Assembly (NCBI GenBank): GCA_937922085.1
Contig: CAKZVD010000076.1
Coordinates: 1-36,125 of the forward strand
Direction: 5' to 3'
DNA length: 36,125 nucleotides
Source: an uncultured Tenacibaculum sp.
GTDB taxonomy: Bacteria > Bacteroidota > Bacteroidia > Flavobacteriales > Flavobacteriaceae
Position 1 is the first letter of the stretch; each line of letters starts with the position of its first letter. A program made the position numbers and the translations under genes. Positions 16,101 through 24,055 of the stretch are shown here, one piece after another. Under the pieces are notes generated by a model, which had not been told where the DNA came from, ran no database searches, and saw only the letters and a program-made list of their open reading frames with translations.

Positions 16101-17048
16101 ATGGAAGATGTAAATAGTTTAATAGAAGAAGTAGCAACTAGTGGAAGTATACAAACGTATGCAGCTAAAGTAATTGCTATAAATAGAGTAGAAGGATCTA
16201 AGCATAATAATCCAGAAGAAGCATATACTGTAAATGTAATTCGTTCTGATGGGGCTGAAATTAAGAATGTTCGTTTAAAAGCATCTATACAGGACAAACA
16301 GCAAGGAGTAATTTGTATTCCTAAGTTAGACAGTTGGATTTTTATATCAATTATTGAAACTACAGAAACACGAGCCTTCATTTCTCAATATTCTGAGATA
16401 GATAAAATATTTTTACGTATTCAAAGTAATGAAGAAAAAAAGGAAAGTAAAGAAGGAGAGGAAACGCAAAAAGATCCATTCACATTTTTTGAAGTACAGT
16501 CAGATGTAAATAGTACAAATTTATTATTTAAAAAAGAAGTTGAAAAAACAGGTAGTGATGGAGAAAAAGAAATAGTACTTGAAAATAGTACAAGCCTGGA
16601 ATTTAATGGAGAACAAAAATCTTTAGATGTTAAGTTTTGGAATGAAAATGAAGAAGATAATAAGATCATACATCAAACAACAATAGCTCATGATAAAGTA
16701 GAAACTTCTTTTTTTGATGAATCAGAAGAAGATAAAGTATTACAGAAAACAACATTAGATAAAACTAAAGTAGCTGTAGATTTCGAGATTGAAGGCTCAG
16801 AAGTAAAAGGGTATCAAGCATTAATTGATAAGGACAAAGTGTTTTTTAAAAATTCTGATAAAAATATAGCATTAGAAATGACTAATAAGTTTAGAGTGGA
16901 AGCAGGAGGATTGAATCTTAAGAATGAATTAGTAGCTTTAATTGATGAGGTCAAAAAAATAGTAGTGGTTCAAGGAGTAAGTCCAAATATAGGAGCGTTA
17001 ACAAGTATTAGTCAGAATTTAAATGAAATTTTAGAAGGAACAGAATAA
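16101..17048 (+). CDS. Tail spike protein (gpV / gp5 type, OB fold plus beta-rich stem)
   Basis: A 315-residue protein. Residues about 15-95 look like the OB-fold domain that docks to the hub (YAAKVIAINRVEG, AYTVNVIRSDGAEIKNVRLK, GVICIPKLDSWIFISII). Residues 95-115 are a charged linker. Residues about 120-280 are strand-rich repeats with periodic Asp/Glu/Lys (ENSTSLEFNGEQKSLDVKFW, HDKVETSFFDE, LDKTKVAVDFEIE), as expected for an intertwined trimeric needle. A short helix ends the protein. The spike pierces the target envelope. I see no PAAR-like tip gene next to it. The family call rests on the fold pattern and on its place after the hub gene. Confidence 0.65.
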   Translation: MEDVNSLIEEVATSGSIQTYAAKVIAINRVEGSKHNNPEEAYTVNVIRSDGAEIKNVRLKASIQDKQQGVICIPKLDSWIFISIIETTETRAFISQYSEIDKIFLRIQSNEEKKESKEGEETQKDPFTFFEVQSDVNSTNLLFKKEVEKTGSDGEKEIVLENSTSLEFNGEQKSLDVKFWNENEEDNKIIHQTTIAHDKVETSFFDESEEDKVLQKTTLDKTKVAVDFEIEGSEVKGYQALIDKDKVFFKNSDKNIALEMTNKFRVEAGGLNLKNELVALIDEVKKIVVVQGVSPNIGALTSISQNLNEILEGTE

Positions 17049-17053
17049 CTATT

Positions 17054-17329
17054 ATGGCATTAGACACAGAAGGATTGAAAGGAGCAATAGAAGTACTCTT
17101 AAAAAGTAATCAGAGCATAGCAAGTAATGAAGAATTAACTATAGAACAGCAAGAGAAAGTAATTCAAGACTCTATAACATCTCTAGCGTCAGGATTAGCA
17201 GATGCAATTGAGGTTTTTGTAAAATCAGGAGTAGTGAAAACAGATGTTAATACAGATGTAAAAACGACAGGAAGTGCTACTGCTCAAACAGGAAATGGGA
17301 TTGGAAAAGGAACTGGAGAGATAATTTAA
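17054..17329 (+). CDS. Small tail-locus protein of unknown function
   Basis: A 91-residue protein in the conserved slot between spike and gp25-like wedge, starting 5 bases after the spike stop. Residues 1-60 are two helices (LKGAIEVLLKSNQSI, KVIQDSITSLASGLADAIEV). The end is a strand plus a Gly/Thr-rich tail (TTGSATAQTGNGIGKGTGEI). A small protein with this helix-plus-glycine tail shape also occurs in Bacteroidota phage tails as far as I recall. It might cap the spike tip or help wedge assembly. No motif supports a specific role. Confidence 0.5.
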   Translation: MALDTEGLKGAIEVLLKSNQSIASNEELTIEQQEKVIQDSITSLASGLADAIEVFVKSGVVKTDVNTDVKTTGSATAQTGNGIGKGTGEII

Positions 17330-17336
17330 AGAATTT

Positions 17337-17630
17337 ATGAAAGATTTTAAACTAAACGAAAACAAAGATTTGGCATTTACAAACGGTGATTTTGCTGTTG
17401 ATAATACAGATCAACAAAACATAGAACTTATTCTATTATCACACAAAGGTAGTTTTAAAGAGTACCCGATTTTAGGAGTCGGAATTACGGATTATTTAAA
17501 AAGTCCAGAGATTATTTCAAGACTTCGATTAGAGAATGAAATAAGTAATCAATTAGAGTATGATAACTTTAGAATAAAAGAGGTAGATGTTAATAACTTA
17601 GAAAACATACATATAGATGGCGACTATTAG
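17337..17630 (+). CDS. Baseplate wedge protein, gp25-like
   Basis: A 97-residue protein matching the gp25/W family in size and pattern: DLAFTNGDFAVDNTDQQNIE, then LLSHKGSFKEYPILGVGITD, with LRLENEISNQLEYD near the end. In the family, a conserved acidic helix and a G-x-x-x-x-P-x-x-G loop contact the first sheath ring, so the protein links the wedge to the sheath and sets the template for sheath assembly. Its stop overlaps the start of the next gene by 14 bases. This is one of the firmer baseplate calls in the locus. Confidence 0.75.
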   Translation: MKDFKLNENKDLAFTNGDFAVDNTDQQNIELILLSHKGSFKEYPILGVGITDYLKSPEIISRLRLENEISNQLEYDNFRIKEVDVNNLENIHIDGDY

Positions 17631-18039
17631 ACTAGAAGAAAATCAAAACTTATTTGATGCAGCCATACAAGAATATGGAAGTATAGAAGGAATATTTGAA
17701 TTGTTAGATGCAAATTCGATAACGGATATAGCATTAGAAACGGAAGTTTCTGTTTACGATGATTTAGAAATAGCAGGTTCAAGGCTTAAAAGAAATGTAA
17801 TAGAATATTATATAGCTAGAGAAAAAAAGCCTGCAACAGCATTAACGAATAAACAGTTATTGCTAGTAGTAGATCCAAAAGAATGTGAAGGAATAGGATG
17901 TATGGAAATAGAAGACGATTTTATAGTCTATGACCCACAAGAAGAAATACCTAAAACTTGTATAGAAGAAAAAATTTACGATAAAAGAGGACAAGGAATT
18001 GGTTCTATGATTGTCTCAGATGATAATATAGTAAGATAA
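17617..18039 (+). CDS. LysM / gpX-like baseplate protein
   Basis: A 140-residue protein overlapping the gp25-like gene by 14 bases. Residues 1-40 (ENQNLFDAAIQEYGSIEGIF, then ELLDANS) match the start of a LysM-like module as in phage tail protein X, where a helix with Y-G is followed by a second helix ending in N-x. The remainder (VSVYDDLEIAGSRLKRNVIE and an acidic C-terminal half with two Cys pairs, CEGIGC and a later C) is not recognised. Proteins of this type link the hub to the wedge. It may be the LysM partner missing from the DUF6046-like gene. Confidence 0.5.
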   Translation: MATIRLEENQNLFDAAIQEYGSIEGIFELLDANSITDIALETEVSVYDDLEIAGSRLKRNVIEYYIAREKKPATALTNKQLLLVVDPKECEGIGCMEIEDDFIVYDPQEEIPKTCIEEKIYDKRGQGIGSMIVSDDNIVR

Positions 18040-18101
18040 TAAATTGAAAAAAGAATAGATGTTTTCACAACAGATATCTATGAATTAAAAAGAAAAATAA
18101 A

Positions 18102-19073
18102 ATGGCTAGAACAATTGCAGAAATACAACAAGAAATATTACTAGAAAAAGAAAAGTACAGTGAGTTATCTGCCTTAACAAGTACTTCAAAAACAGCAATA
18201 TGGCGTTTATGGGTTTATATAGTAGCTACAGCTATTTGGTTACATGAAAAAATTGTAGATAAAAACGCATTATTATCTCGTCCTCACACATTGTTTTGGT
18301 ACAGAGAACAAGCTTTGAATTTTTTATTTGGAATAGATTTAGAATGGAGAGATGGTTATTTTCAATACCCTCAACTTTCTAAAGATCGTGTAAAAGAATT
18401 GAGTATCATAAAACACTGTGCAATTTCTGAAAGATTATTTGAAGATGTTGAAAAACCAAATAATGAAAATTTATCAGAAATAATTAGTGAGTATTACTAC
18501 AATCAAGTAGGTATTTTAACATTAAAAGTGGCTAAAGAAGATGAGAGTGGAAATAGAGGACCATTAGAACCACAAGAACTCAACACATTTAAAGCCTATA
18601 TGAATCAGATTAAAGACGCAGGAACACAGTTAGATATAAAATCTAGAGAAGGTAATTCAATAGCTATTACTTTAGATGTTTTTGTTGATCCGTTGTTAAT
18701 TTATGCTGGAGGAAGTTTAACAAAAGATAATGGTTCTAATGAAGGTAAATTATTAAGTAATTTATCTGTAGAGCCAGTCAAAGATACTATAGAGGAATAT
18801 TTGTCAACGTTAGAATTTAACGGAGCTTTTGTACCTACGTATTTAATAGATAAAATTCAACAAATACCAGGTGTTGAATTACCTATTTTAAGGGAAGTAA
18901 TTATAGATACAGAAAGAGGAGAAGAAAAAGAAGTAGTATATAATGATGAAGATAGTATTAGTGAGTCTCCATTTTTTATACCTAGTTCTGGGTACTTTGA
19001 TTTAAGAGTAAGTGAATTAAATATTACTTACAAAGCATATAACCTTCAAACGAATCCTAACTTTAATATATAA
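18102..19073 (+). CDS. Baseplate wedge protein, gpJ-like in position
   Basis: A 323-residue protein in the gpJ slot. The N-terminus (ARTIAEIQQEILLEKEKYSE, LTSTSKTAIWRLWVYIVATA, IWLHEKIV) is the characteristic lead helix of a Bacteroidota phage structural family sometimes mislabelled nucleotidyltransferase. The phrase RPHTLFWYREQALNFLFGID follows. The C-terminal part has a domain with IAITLDVFVDPLLIYAGGSL and SVEPVKDTIEEYLSTLEFNG, resembling the gpJ hinge and arm, and a closing strand region (GYFDLRVSELNITYKAYN). Wedge arms of this type bring the fibres to the plate and open during contraction. It is followed by the next wedge gene after 7 bases. Confidence 0.65.
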   Translation: MARTIAEIQQEILLEKEKYSELSALTSTSKTAIWRLWVYIVATAIWLHEKIVDKNALLSRPHTLFWYREQALNFLFGIDLEWRDGYFQYPQLSKDRVKELSIIKHCAISERLFEDVEKPNNENLSEIISEYYYNQVGILTLKVAKEDESGNRGPLEPQELNTFKAYMNQIKDAGTQLDIKSREGNSIAITLDVFVDPLLIYAGGSLTKDNGSNEGKLLSNLSVEPVKDTIEEYLSTLEFNGAFVPTYLIDKIQQIPGVELPILREVIIDTERGEEKEVVYNDEDSISESPFFIPSSGYFDLRVSELNITYKAYNLQTNPNFNI

Positions 19074-19080
19074 ATAAGAG

Positions 19081-19890
19081 ATGTTAAGAAAATATACGCA
19101 AATACATTGGGGCAAAGCACTCTTAATGTTATTGCCTCCTTTGTTAAGAAAGCAAAAGCAGGTAGTTTGGTTAAAAGTATTAACGAAACCGTTAAAAAGT
19201 TTATATGAAGATACTTTGTATAAAATGCAACACAATGGTCAGGTAATGTATTTAGAAAAAGTGTTAAATGAACTATTTAACCCAGGTGTAGTATATAAAT
19301 ACAGTGCCTCTATTACTGATAAAATGAGATTGGGATATATTGTGATTGAAGATGCGCACAGGCCAAGAGTACAATATTTATATACACACAAAGAAATTAA
19401 AGAAAAGAGAGGAGAACCAATTTATGTTACAAATAATGGAGAGTTTTTAAAATATCAATTAGAATCTAGAAATTTTTTATACCTCTCAGGAGCTTCTGAT
19501 TTTAATAGTACTGAGTTTTTTAGCTTTAGAATTTTAATACCAAGTTATTTATTAGTTTCAAATAAAGATTGTCAAGCAGTTTTGTCTTGTTTACAAGATA
19601 AATTGCAAACAGGAGTAATAGGAGAAAAAGAGAGAGCAGAACAAGTACAAGAATTAAATGATTTATTAGTCACAGTAAATGAAGATAAATTTCATAAAGG
19701 TCATCCAGACACAGTTAAAATAGCAACACCAAAATTTCACAAAGTATTAAGTTATTACAAATTAGCAGGAAAAAGTTATGAAACACGCAGGTATAATTAT
19801 TCAGAGAAAACTCAATTAACAAGAGTAAGAAAAAATCAAGAAGAAAATAAGTTTTTAAAAAGATATATGTACATAGATAACCAAAATTAG
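19081..19890 (+). CDS. Baseplate protein in the gpI position
   Basis: A 269-residue protein between the gpJ-like gene and the fibre. N-terminal residues 1-60 (IHWGKALLMLLPPLLRKQKQ, VVWLKVLTKPLKSLYEDTLY) form long amphipathic helices, then KMQHNGQVMYLEKVLNELFN. This start is familiar from Bacteroidota tail loci, where it precedes the fibre gene. The middle part (YLYTHKEIKEKRGEPIYVTN and YLSGASDFNSTEFFSFRILI) is beta-rich, and the last 60 residues are strongly basic. gpI-type proteins connect the wedge to the fibre. No catalytic motif was seen. The role is inferred from gene order. Confidence 0.55.
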   Translation: MLRKYTQIHWGKALLMLLPPLLRKQKQVVWLKVLTKPLKSLYEDTLYKMQHNGQVMYLEKVLNELFNPGVVYKYSASITDKMRLGYIVIEDAHRPRVQYLYTHKEIKEKRGEPIYVTNNGEFLKYQLESRNFLYLSGASDFNSTEFFSFRILIPSYLLVSNKDCQAVLSCLQDKLQTGVIGEKERAEQVQELNDLLVTVNEDKFHKGHPDTVKIATPKFHKVLSYYKLAGKSYETRRYNYSEKTQLTRVRKNQEENKFLKRYMYIDNQN

Positions 19891-19916
19891 GTTGTTACTA
19901 AAAAATAAAAATAAAT

Positions 19917-22496
19917 ATGAAAAGAGTTGTATTTGGTTACGAGGGAGGTTTCCCGTTAGAACAAGAAACATTAATGCATATTCAAGAGTCATACTCTGAA
20001 GATATGTTACAAGCATTATTTACTTTATGGGAATTAAACCCAAAAGATAAATATATCCTTAGAGAAGCAACTAAAGATGAAGATGGGTGGATTATTTTAG
20101 CTCAAGAAATACTTGTAAACGCTAAAGAAGGTGTAAAGAAAAAACTTCAATTGATAAGGTTAGAGAAAGGGAACCCTGCTATAAAAAACATAAAAGTTGT
20201 AGATAAAAGGTTAAATGATGGTGATCTTGAATATGCAGAGGGAGATCCTATTGAGAAAAAGGTGTATGAAGAATTTGTTGCTAAATTTGATAGTACGGGA
20301 AAATACAATTTGAATAGCTTTATTAAGTTATCTACAATTCATGAGTTGAAGGAAAAAGTAGATGAAAATAAGAATGAAATAGCTTCGGTTAAAGAAAATT
20401 ATCTTCCTAGAAATGGTTCAAAACCAATGACTGGGGATTTAAATTTAGGAAGTAACCAAATTAGTAAATTGGATACAAACGAAATGTTTAGTGCTCGAAT
20501 AAGAGCAGCAGATTTACTTTTTGGGTATTCAGAGAGAAGAGGTGCGTTTTACCCAGATTTTCCTTTAGGTAGAGCTTTAGTTGATGGAGGAGATACACTA
20601 TCTATAAATCATGCTGATAGTAAAAGTAGTACAAGTAAAGGAGATTGGGAGAAAACTAGAATAAATGGAGATCTATATTTTCCACACGTAAAAGAATCTG
20701 TTAGCCAAACCCCATTAGTGATAGATAGTAATGGAAATGTGGGTAAAAATCCAAATGGTATTAATAGTAATACTACAAGTTTTTCACCTGGTATGGTAAT
20801 GATGTGGAGTGGTAATCCTTCAAGTGTACCAACAGGTTGGGTTTTATGCGATGATTTTAATGGAGGCAAAGTTTTTAATGGAATAACTATTCCTAATCTA
20901 AGTGGACGATTTATAATGGGATATGGAGATAGGAAGTTACTTAAACAAAGAGATAGCAAAGTGTTTTTTGATTCAGATAGAGATGTAATTTCTAACGTAG
21001 GAAATAAAGGAGGAGCTGACGAAGTAATATTGACAATTAATGAAATGCCTACACATAAGCATAGTAAAGATAATAGGTATAAACATTTTGTAGCTAAAGC
21101 TGATTCTTTTCCAACGGGTGATTCTAGTGTTGGAGGTGCTGATAGAGAAAGTTTTAAAGATGAAATAGCTGTTAATTTAGTTGAATTTGATGAAGCAGAA
21201 GAACAATCTATAGGAGGGAGTGGTTCTCATCCAAATACACCTCCATATTATGTATTAGCTTTTATAATTTATATTGGAGAGTTTAATGCAACTCCAATTG
21301 CTAGGATTACTTTTGTAGATGGTACAATTACAAATAAAACAACAGTTCCTTTAGGAAGTGAGTATGAAATAACCCTTGATGGTAGCACTTCTTCAGATGC
21401 AGAAGGTACTACAATAGCAGAATATATCTGGGAAAGGTGTTTTGTAGGTGGTTCAGTTCAAGAGCCTTGGTCATCCTTAGGCTCAAGTTTAAGTCCAATA
21501 GATACTTTTAAATATACTTTTCCAGTTAATCGATATGGAACACATTTCTTTAGATTGAAGGTTAAAGATAGTGAAGGAAACGAAAGTGAATGGACAGCTG
21601 AGACTGCTCTTGATGCAATAAAATATATAATTAATCGACCAGTAATAATAAATCCAAACCCTTCTTCAATTTCACTTTCTAACGATAGAGTAGTTTTTCA
21701 AGGATATGAATTGGAGGGGGTTCAAACTGTTGAGATAACGTCTAATTCAGGTTGGAAAGTTAAATCTAAGGATAGTCGTATAGTTGTAAATCCAGAATCA
21801 TCAAACAGAAGTGGTAAAACTGTAGTCAATTTGTTTATAAGAAAACAATCAGATATATTAAACAGAGGAACGATTGTTTTCGAAACAACAGATGGTAGTG
21901 AAACAGTTTCTTTAAATTGGTCAGCAATAATCCCTGTTATTTCTTGTTTCGATTTAGAGTCTGATGTTTTAATGGCAAGCGGTAGATCTAAAAAATTAAA
22001 GAATATTGTTGTAGGAGATGAGTTGAGAGTTTACAATTTTGTAAATCAATTGCCTTCAGGTGGTGAAGAATTTAGATTATTGAGTGATTTAATGAAAGAT
22101 GCTACTGTAAAAACAAGTAAAGTAACAGATTTTGGTACACAAACAGTAGAGGAGTATAGAAAAATAACATTAGTTAATGGTGAAATATTAAATGTAACTC
22201 CGTCACATCCAATTTTAGCAAGTAGAGATGAAGAAGAAGTAGCCTGGTTATTACCAGATGACTTAAGAGCTGGTTATTTTGTAGTAAATAAGGAAGGAAA
22301 ACTTACAGAAATTGAATCTAAAAGAACAATAAGGGAATCGTTAGAAATAGGAGTTTTACAATTAGAATCTGGTGATAACTATTTTATCGAAAATATAATG
22401 GTTCATAATGCGATAATTTTAAGAGCAGTTGCAAGAACTGCGAGTCGAATTGAAGCGCAACCAATTGAAGAGGTAGATATTATAGATAAAAGATAA
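19917..22496 (+). CDS. Tail fibre protein with tail-collar, Ig-like and C-terminal Hint (intein-like) domains
   Basis: An 859-residue protein. Residues 1-130 are an N-terminal attachment part; about 150-185 hold a heptad-like helix and the fibre motif NGSKPMTGDLNLGSNQIS; about 289-455 are a phage tail collar domain (FSPGMVMMWSGNP, VPTGWVLCDD, IPNLSGRFIMG, INEMPTHKH, and NTPPYYVLAFIIYIG). About 460-575 are PKD/Ig-like and about 577-670 BACON-like. Residues 677-831 form a Hint domain: C677-F-D-L-E-S-D-V-L at the start, K-x-L-x-x-I-V-V-G-D-E-L, the block B motif T761-P-S-H764, and the end I-M-V-H830-N831 followed by A832. A 28-residue tail remains. Hint domains cut or splice their own chain. With Ala after Asn, cleavage is more likely than splicing. 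The protein probably recognises target cells. Confidence 0.75.
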   Translation: MKRVVFGYEGGFPLEQETLMHIQESYSEDMLQALFTLWELNPKDKYILREATKDEDGWIILAQEILVNAKEGVKKKLQLIRLEKGNPAIKNIKVVDKRLNDGDLEYAEGDPIEKKVYEEFVAKFDSTGKYNLNSFIKLSTIHELKEKVDENKNEIASVKENYLPRNGSKPMTGDLNLGSNQISKLDTNEMFSARIRAADLLFGYSERRGAFYPDFPLGRALVDGGDTLSINHADSKSSTSKGDWEKTRINGDLYFPHVKESVSQTPLVIDSNGNVGKNPNGINSNTTSFSPGMVMMWSGNPSSVPTGWVLCDDFNGGKVFNGITIPNLSGRFIMGYGDRKLLKQRDSKVFFDSDRDVISNVGNKGGADEVILTINEMPTHKHSKDNRYKHFVAKADSFPTGDSSVGGADRESFKDEIAVNLVEFDEAEEQSIGGSGSHPNTPPYYVLAFIIYIGEFNATPIARITFVDGTITNKTTVPLGSEYEITLDGSTSSDAEGTTIAEYIWERCFVGGSVQEPWSSLGSSLSPIDTFKYTFPVNRYGTHFFRLKVKDSEGNESEWTAETALDAIKYIINRPVIINPNPSSISLSNDRVVFQGYELEGVQTVEITSNSGWKVKSKDSRIVVNPESSNRSGKTVVNLFIRKQSDILNRGTIVFETTDGSETVSLNWSAIIPVISCFDLESDVLMASGRSKKLKNIVVGDELRVYNFVNQLPSGGEEFRLLSDLMKDATVKTSKVTDFGTQTVEEYRKITLVNGEILNVTPSHPILASRDEEEVAWLLPDDLRAGYFVVNKEGKLTEIESKRTIRESLEIGVLQLESGDNYFIENIMVHNAIILRAVARTASRIEAQPIEEVDIIDKR

Positions 22497-22501
22497 TAAA
22501 C

Positions 22502-22981
22502 ATGAAAAAGTCAAAAACGGTTCTTAAAACCTATTTTCAAACAGGGGATAAACCGACACAAGATCAATTTGAAAATTTAATAGATAGTTTGGTACATCAA
22601 GACGACGAAACTAAAATATATATATCAGATTTAGAAACAGATGCAAAAGGAAATGTAACTGTAAATTTATCAAACGGAGGTAAATTGTCAATTCAAAAAC
22701 CAGTAACACAAACAAATCAAGATAATAAGATAAGAGTTATTGATTTGGGAGATATTCGATACAATAATCCATTTATAGGAAGAGCTGTAGAAGGAAATCC
22801 GCAAGAAGTTTTTATAGAAGAGCCAATACGTATAGGAGATCAATTTCCTATAGATAATGGGGGAGTAGAAGAAATATTAGCAGAGGCATTGAATAAACTA
22901 GATCCTCCAATTAAAATTAAAGAAGATGAGATTGTGATTTTTGAATATAATTTTGTTGAAACAAGTTTAATACAAAGATAA
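22502..22981 (+). CDS. Fibre-associated protein
   Basis: A 159-residue protein 5 bases after the fibre gene. It opens with KTYFQTGDKPTQDQFENLID, a phrase seen in many Bacteroidota fibre or fibre-assembly proteins, followed by beta-strand segments (GNVTVNLSNGGKLSIQKPV) and an acidic middle. There is no signal peptide and no enzyme motif. It could be a fibre stem, a fibre chaperone, or the adaptor between the Hint-bearing fibre and the tip protein encoded next. It precedes the next gene by 3 bases, so the three fibre genes form one transcript. The name rests on the N-terminal phrase and on position. Confidence 0.5.
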   Translation: MKKSKTVLKTYFQTGDKPTQDQFENLIDSLVHQDDETKIYISDLETDAKGNVTVNLSNGGKLSIQKPVTQTNQDNKIRVIDLGDIRYNNPFIGRAVEGNPQEVFIEEPIRIGDQFPIDNGGVEEILAEALNKLDPPIKIKEDEIVIFEYNFVETSLIQR

Positions 22982-22984
22982 AGC

Positions 22985-23839
22985 ATGAAAGGAAAATTTT
23001 TAATTAAAGGAGGAAAAGGTAAAGTAGGAGTAGGAGAACAAAAAATTAAGGAAGAGGACATTGTTATTATTTATAAAGATATTCTACCAGAAATAAATAA
23101 GATGGAATTTTTTTTGAATGATCAAATTACATTTTTAGATACAGATATTATATCAAATAAATCAGTATTAGAATATAATCGGGTGACATTTACTCAAATG
23201 GTTAATGATGATTTATCAGGAGTGAGTATTTATAATACGGGATATTTGTTAGTAAAGAATACGAAGGGAAAGTTTTTTCTTCGTATTAAAAAGAGAGAAG
23301 ATATAAGATTTGATCCTAGAGGGACATTAATTAAATTATTTAGACCTCAAGGAGGTAATTTGGATTTTTTTACAAGTATTGCTTTTTACTGTTTAGTTAA
23401 TGAAGCACCAACTTATGTAGATGGAGATAATGTTTTCTATAAAGTTTATCCAGAAAATACAGAGACTTTATCATATGATTTTGGAGCTACAACTTACGAT
23501 TTTTCTATCATCAGAGAAAGCATGCCTTCTTCTTCTGATGTAAAATTAATAGATGTTGCTCCCAGTTTAGAGGTAACAGCGAATGAAATCAAAGCAGAAG
23601 TAAAATCAGGAATTTTGTATTTAACGATTAAAAATGCTAAAGCTTCTACAAAACTTACTTCATTTTTAATATGTGAATTGCCAACAAATTACATACCCTC
23701 TAGGAGTTTTAATTTGAATTTTATAAATGCTTCAGGAGATAGTTTTTTAGGAGAAATAGATGTCAATGGTAAGATAACCGTTACCGTAAATAATGAAACG
23801 GAAGAAGGAGTATATTTACAAGCTTCAATTCCTATTTAA
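22985..23839 (+). CDS. Putative distal fibre / receptor-binding protein
   Basis: A 284-residue protein that ends the tail operon. The N-terminus is a glycine/lysine-rich lead (KGKFLIKGGKGKVGVGEQ), then strands. The C-terminal third (VKSGILYLTIKNAKASTKLT, CELPTNYIPSRSFNLNF, and GEIDVNGKITVTVNNETEEG) reads as a compact beta-sandwich of the kind found at fibre ends in Bacteroidota phages, where a value of a field is checked against a D-x-x-G-x-x-T-V strand. In contractile systems the last gene after the fibres is often the host-range determinant. No known binding domain was identified. A terminator lies about 165 bases downstream. Confidence 0.5.
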   Translation: MKGKFLIKGGKGKVGVGEQKIKEEDIVIIYKDILPEINKMEFFLNDQITFLDTDIISNKSVLEYNRVTFTQMVNDDLSGVSIYNTGYLLVKNTKGKFFLRIKKREDIRFDPRGTLIKLFRPQGGNLDFFTSIAFYCLVNEAPTYVDGDNVFYKVYPENTETLSYDFGATTYDFSIIRESMPSSSDVKLIDVAPSLEVTANEIKAEVKSGILYLTIKNAKASTKLTSFLICELPTNYIPSRSFNLNFINASGDSFLGEIDVNGKITVTVNNETEEGVYLQASIPI

Positions 23840-24001
23840 TATAAGTTCAACATGAATAGTTGTTTAAACTATTGAAGGATCAAGTAAGCATTTGTCAAAT
23901 CGAGGCTCTCGACAAAAAAATGTAAAACGGATGTAATGATGGGATAAAATTCGACCCATTGATAAGAATTTTCAAAATTCAATAAAGTCAAAATAAAAAG
24001 T

Positions 24002-24040
24002 AAAAAACAATAGCTCTAAAAAAATGAGCTATTGTTTTTT
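24002..24040. terminator. Bidirectional terminator between tail operon and GIN-domain gene
   Basis: AAAAAACAATAGCTC pairs perfectly with GAGCTATTGTTTTTT across a 9-base loop. With A- and T-runs at both ends it can stop transcripts from both directions. The 23840-24001 stretch before it has small hairpins (for example TCGAG/CTCGA near 23900) and no gene. Confidence 0.85.
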
Positions 24041-24055
24041 AATGTGTAATTTATA

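Noticed and set aside
18102..19073. Nucleotidyltransferase label for the gpJ-slot protein
   Set aside because: No nucleotidyltransferase motif is visible; the position and N-terminal helix fit a structural family that is often mislabelled.
1314..23839. Complete prophage
   Set aside because: No integrase, repressor, terminase, portal, capsid or lysis gene is seen and no att-like direct repeat was found at the edges.
1314..23839. Type VI secretion system (T6SS-iii)
   Set aside because: No TssB/TssC pair, Hcp, VgrG, ClpV or TssK pattern; sheath is DUF2586-like and the order follows phage tails.
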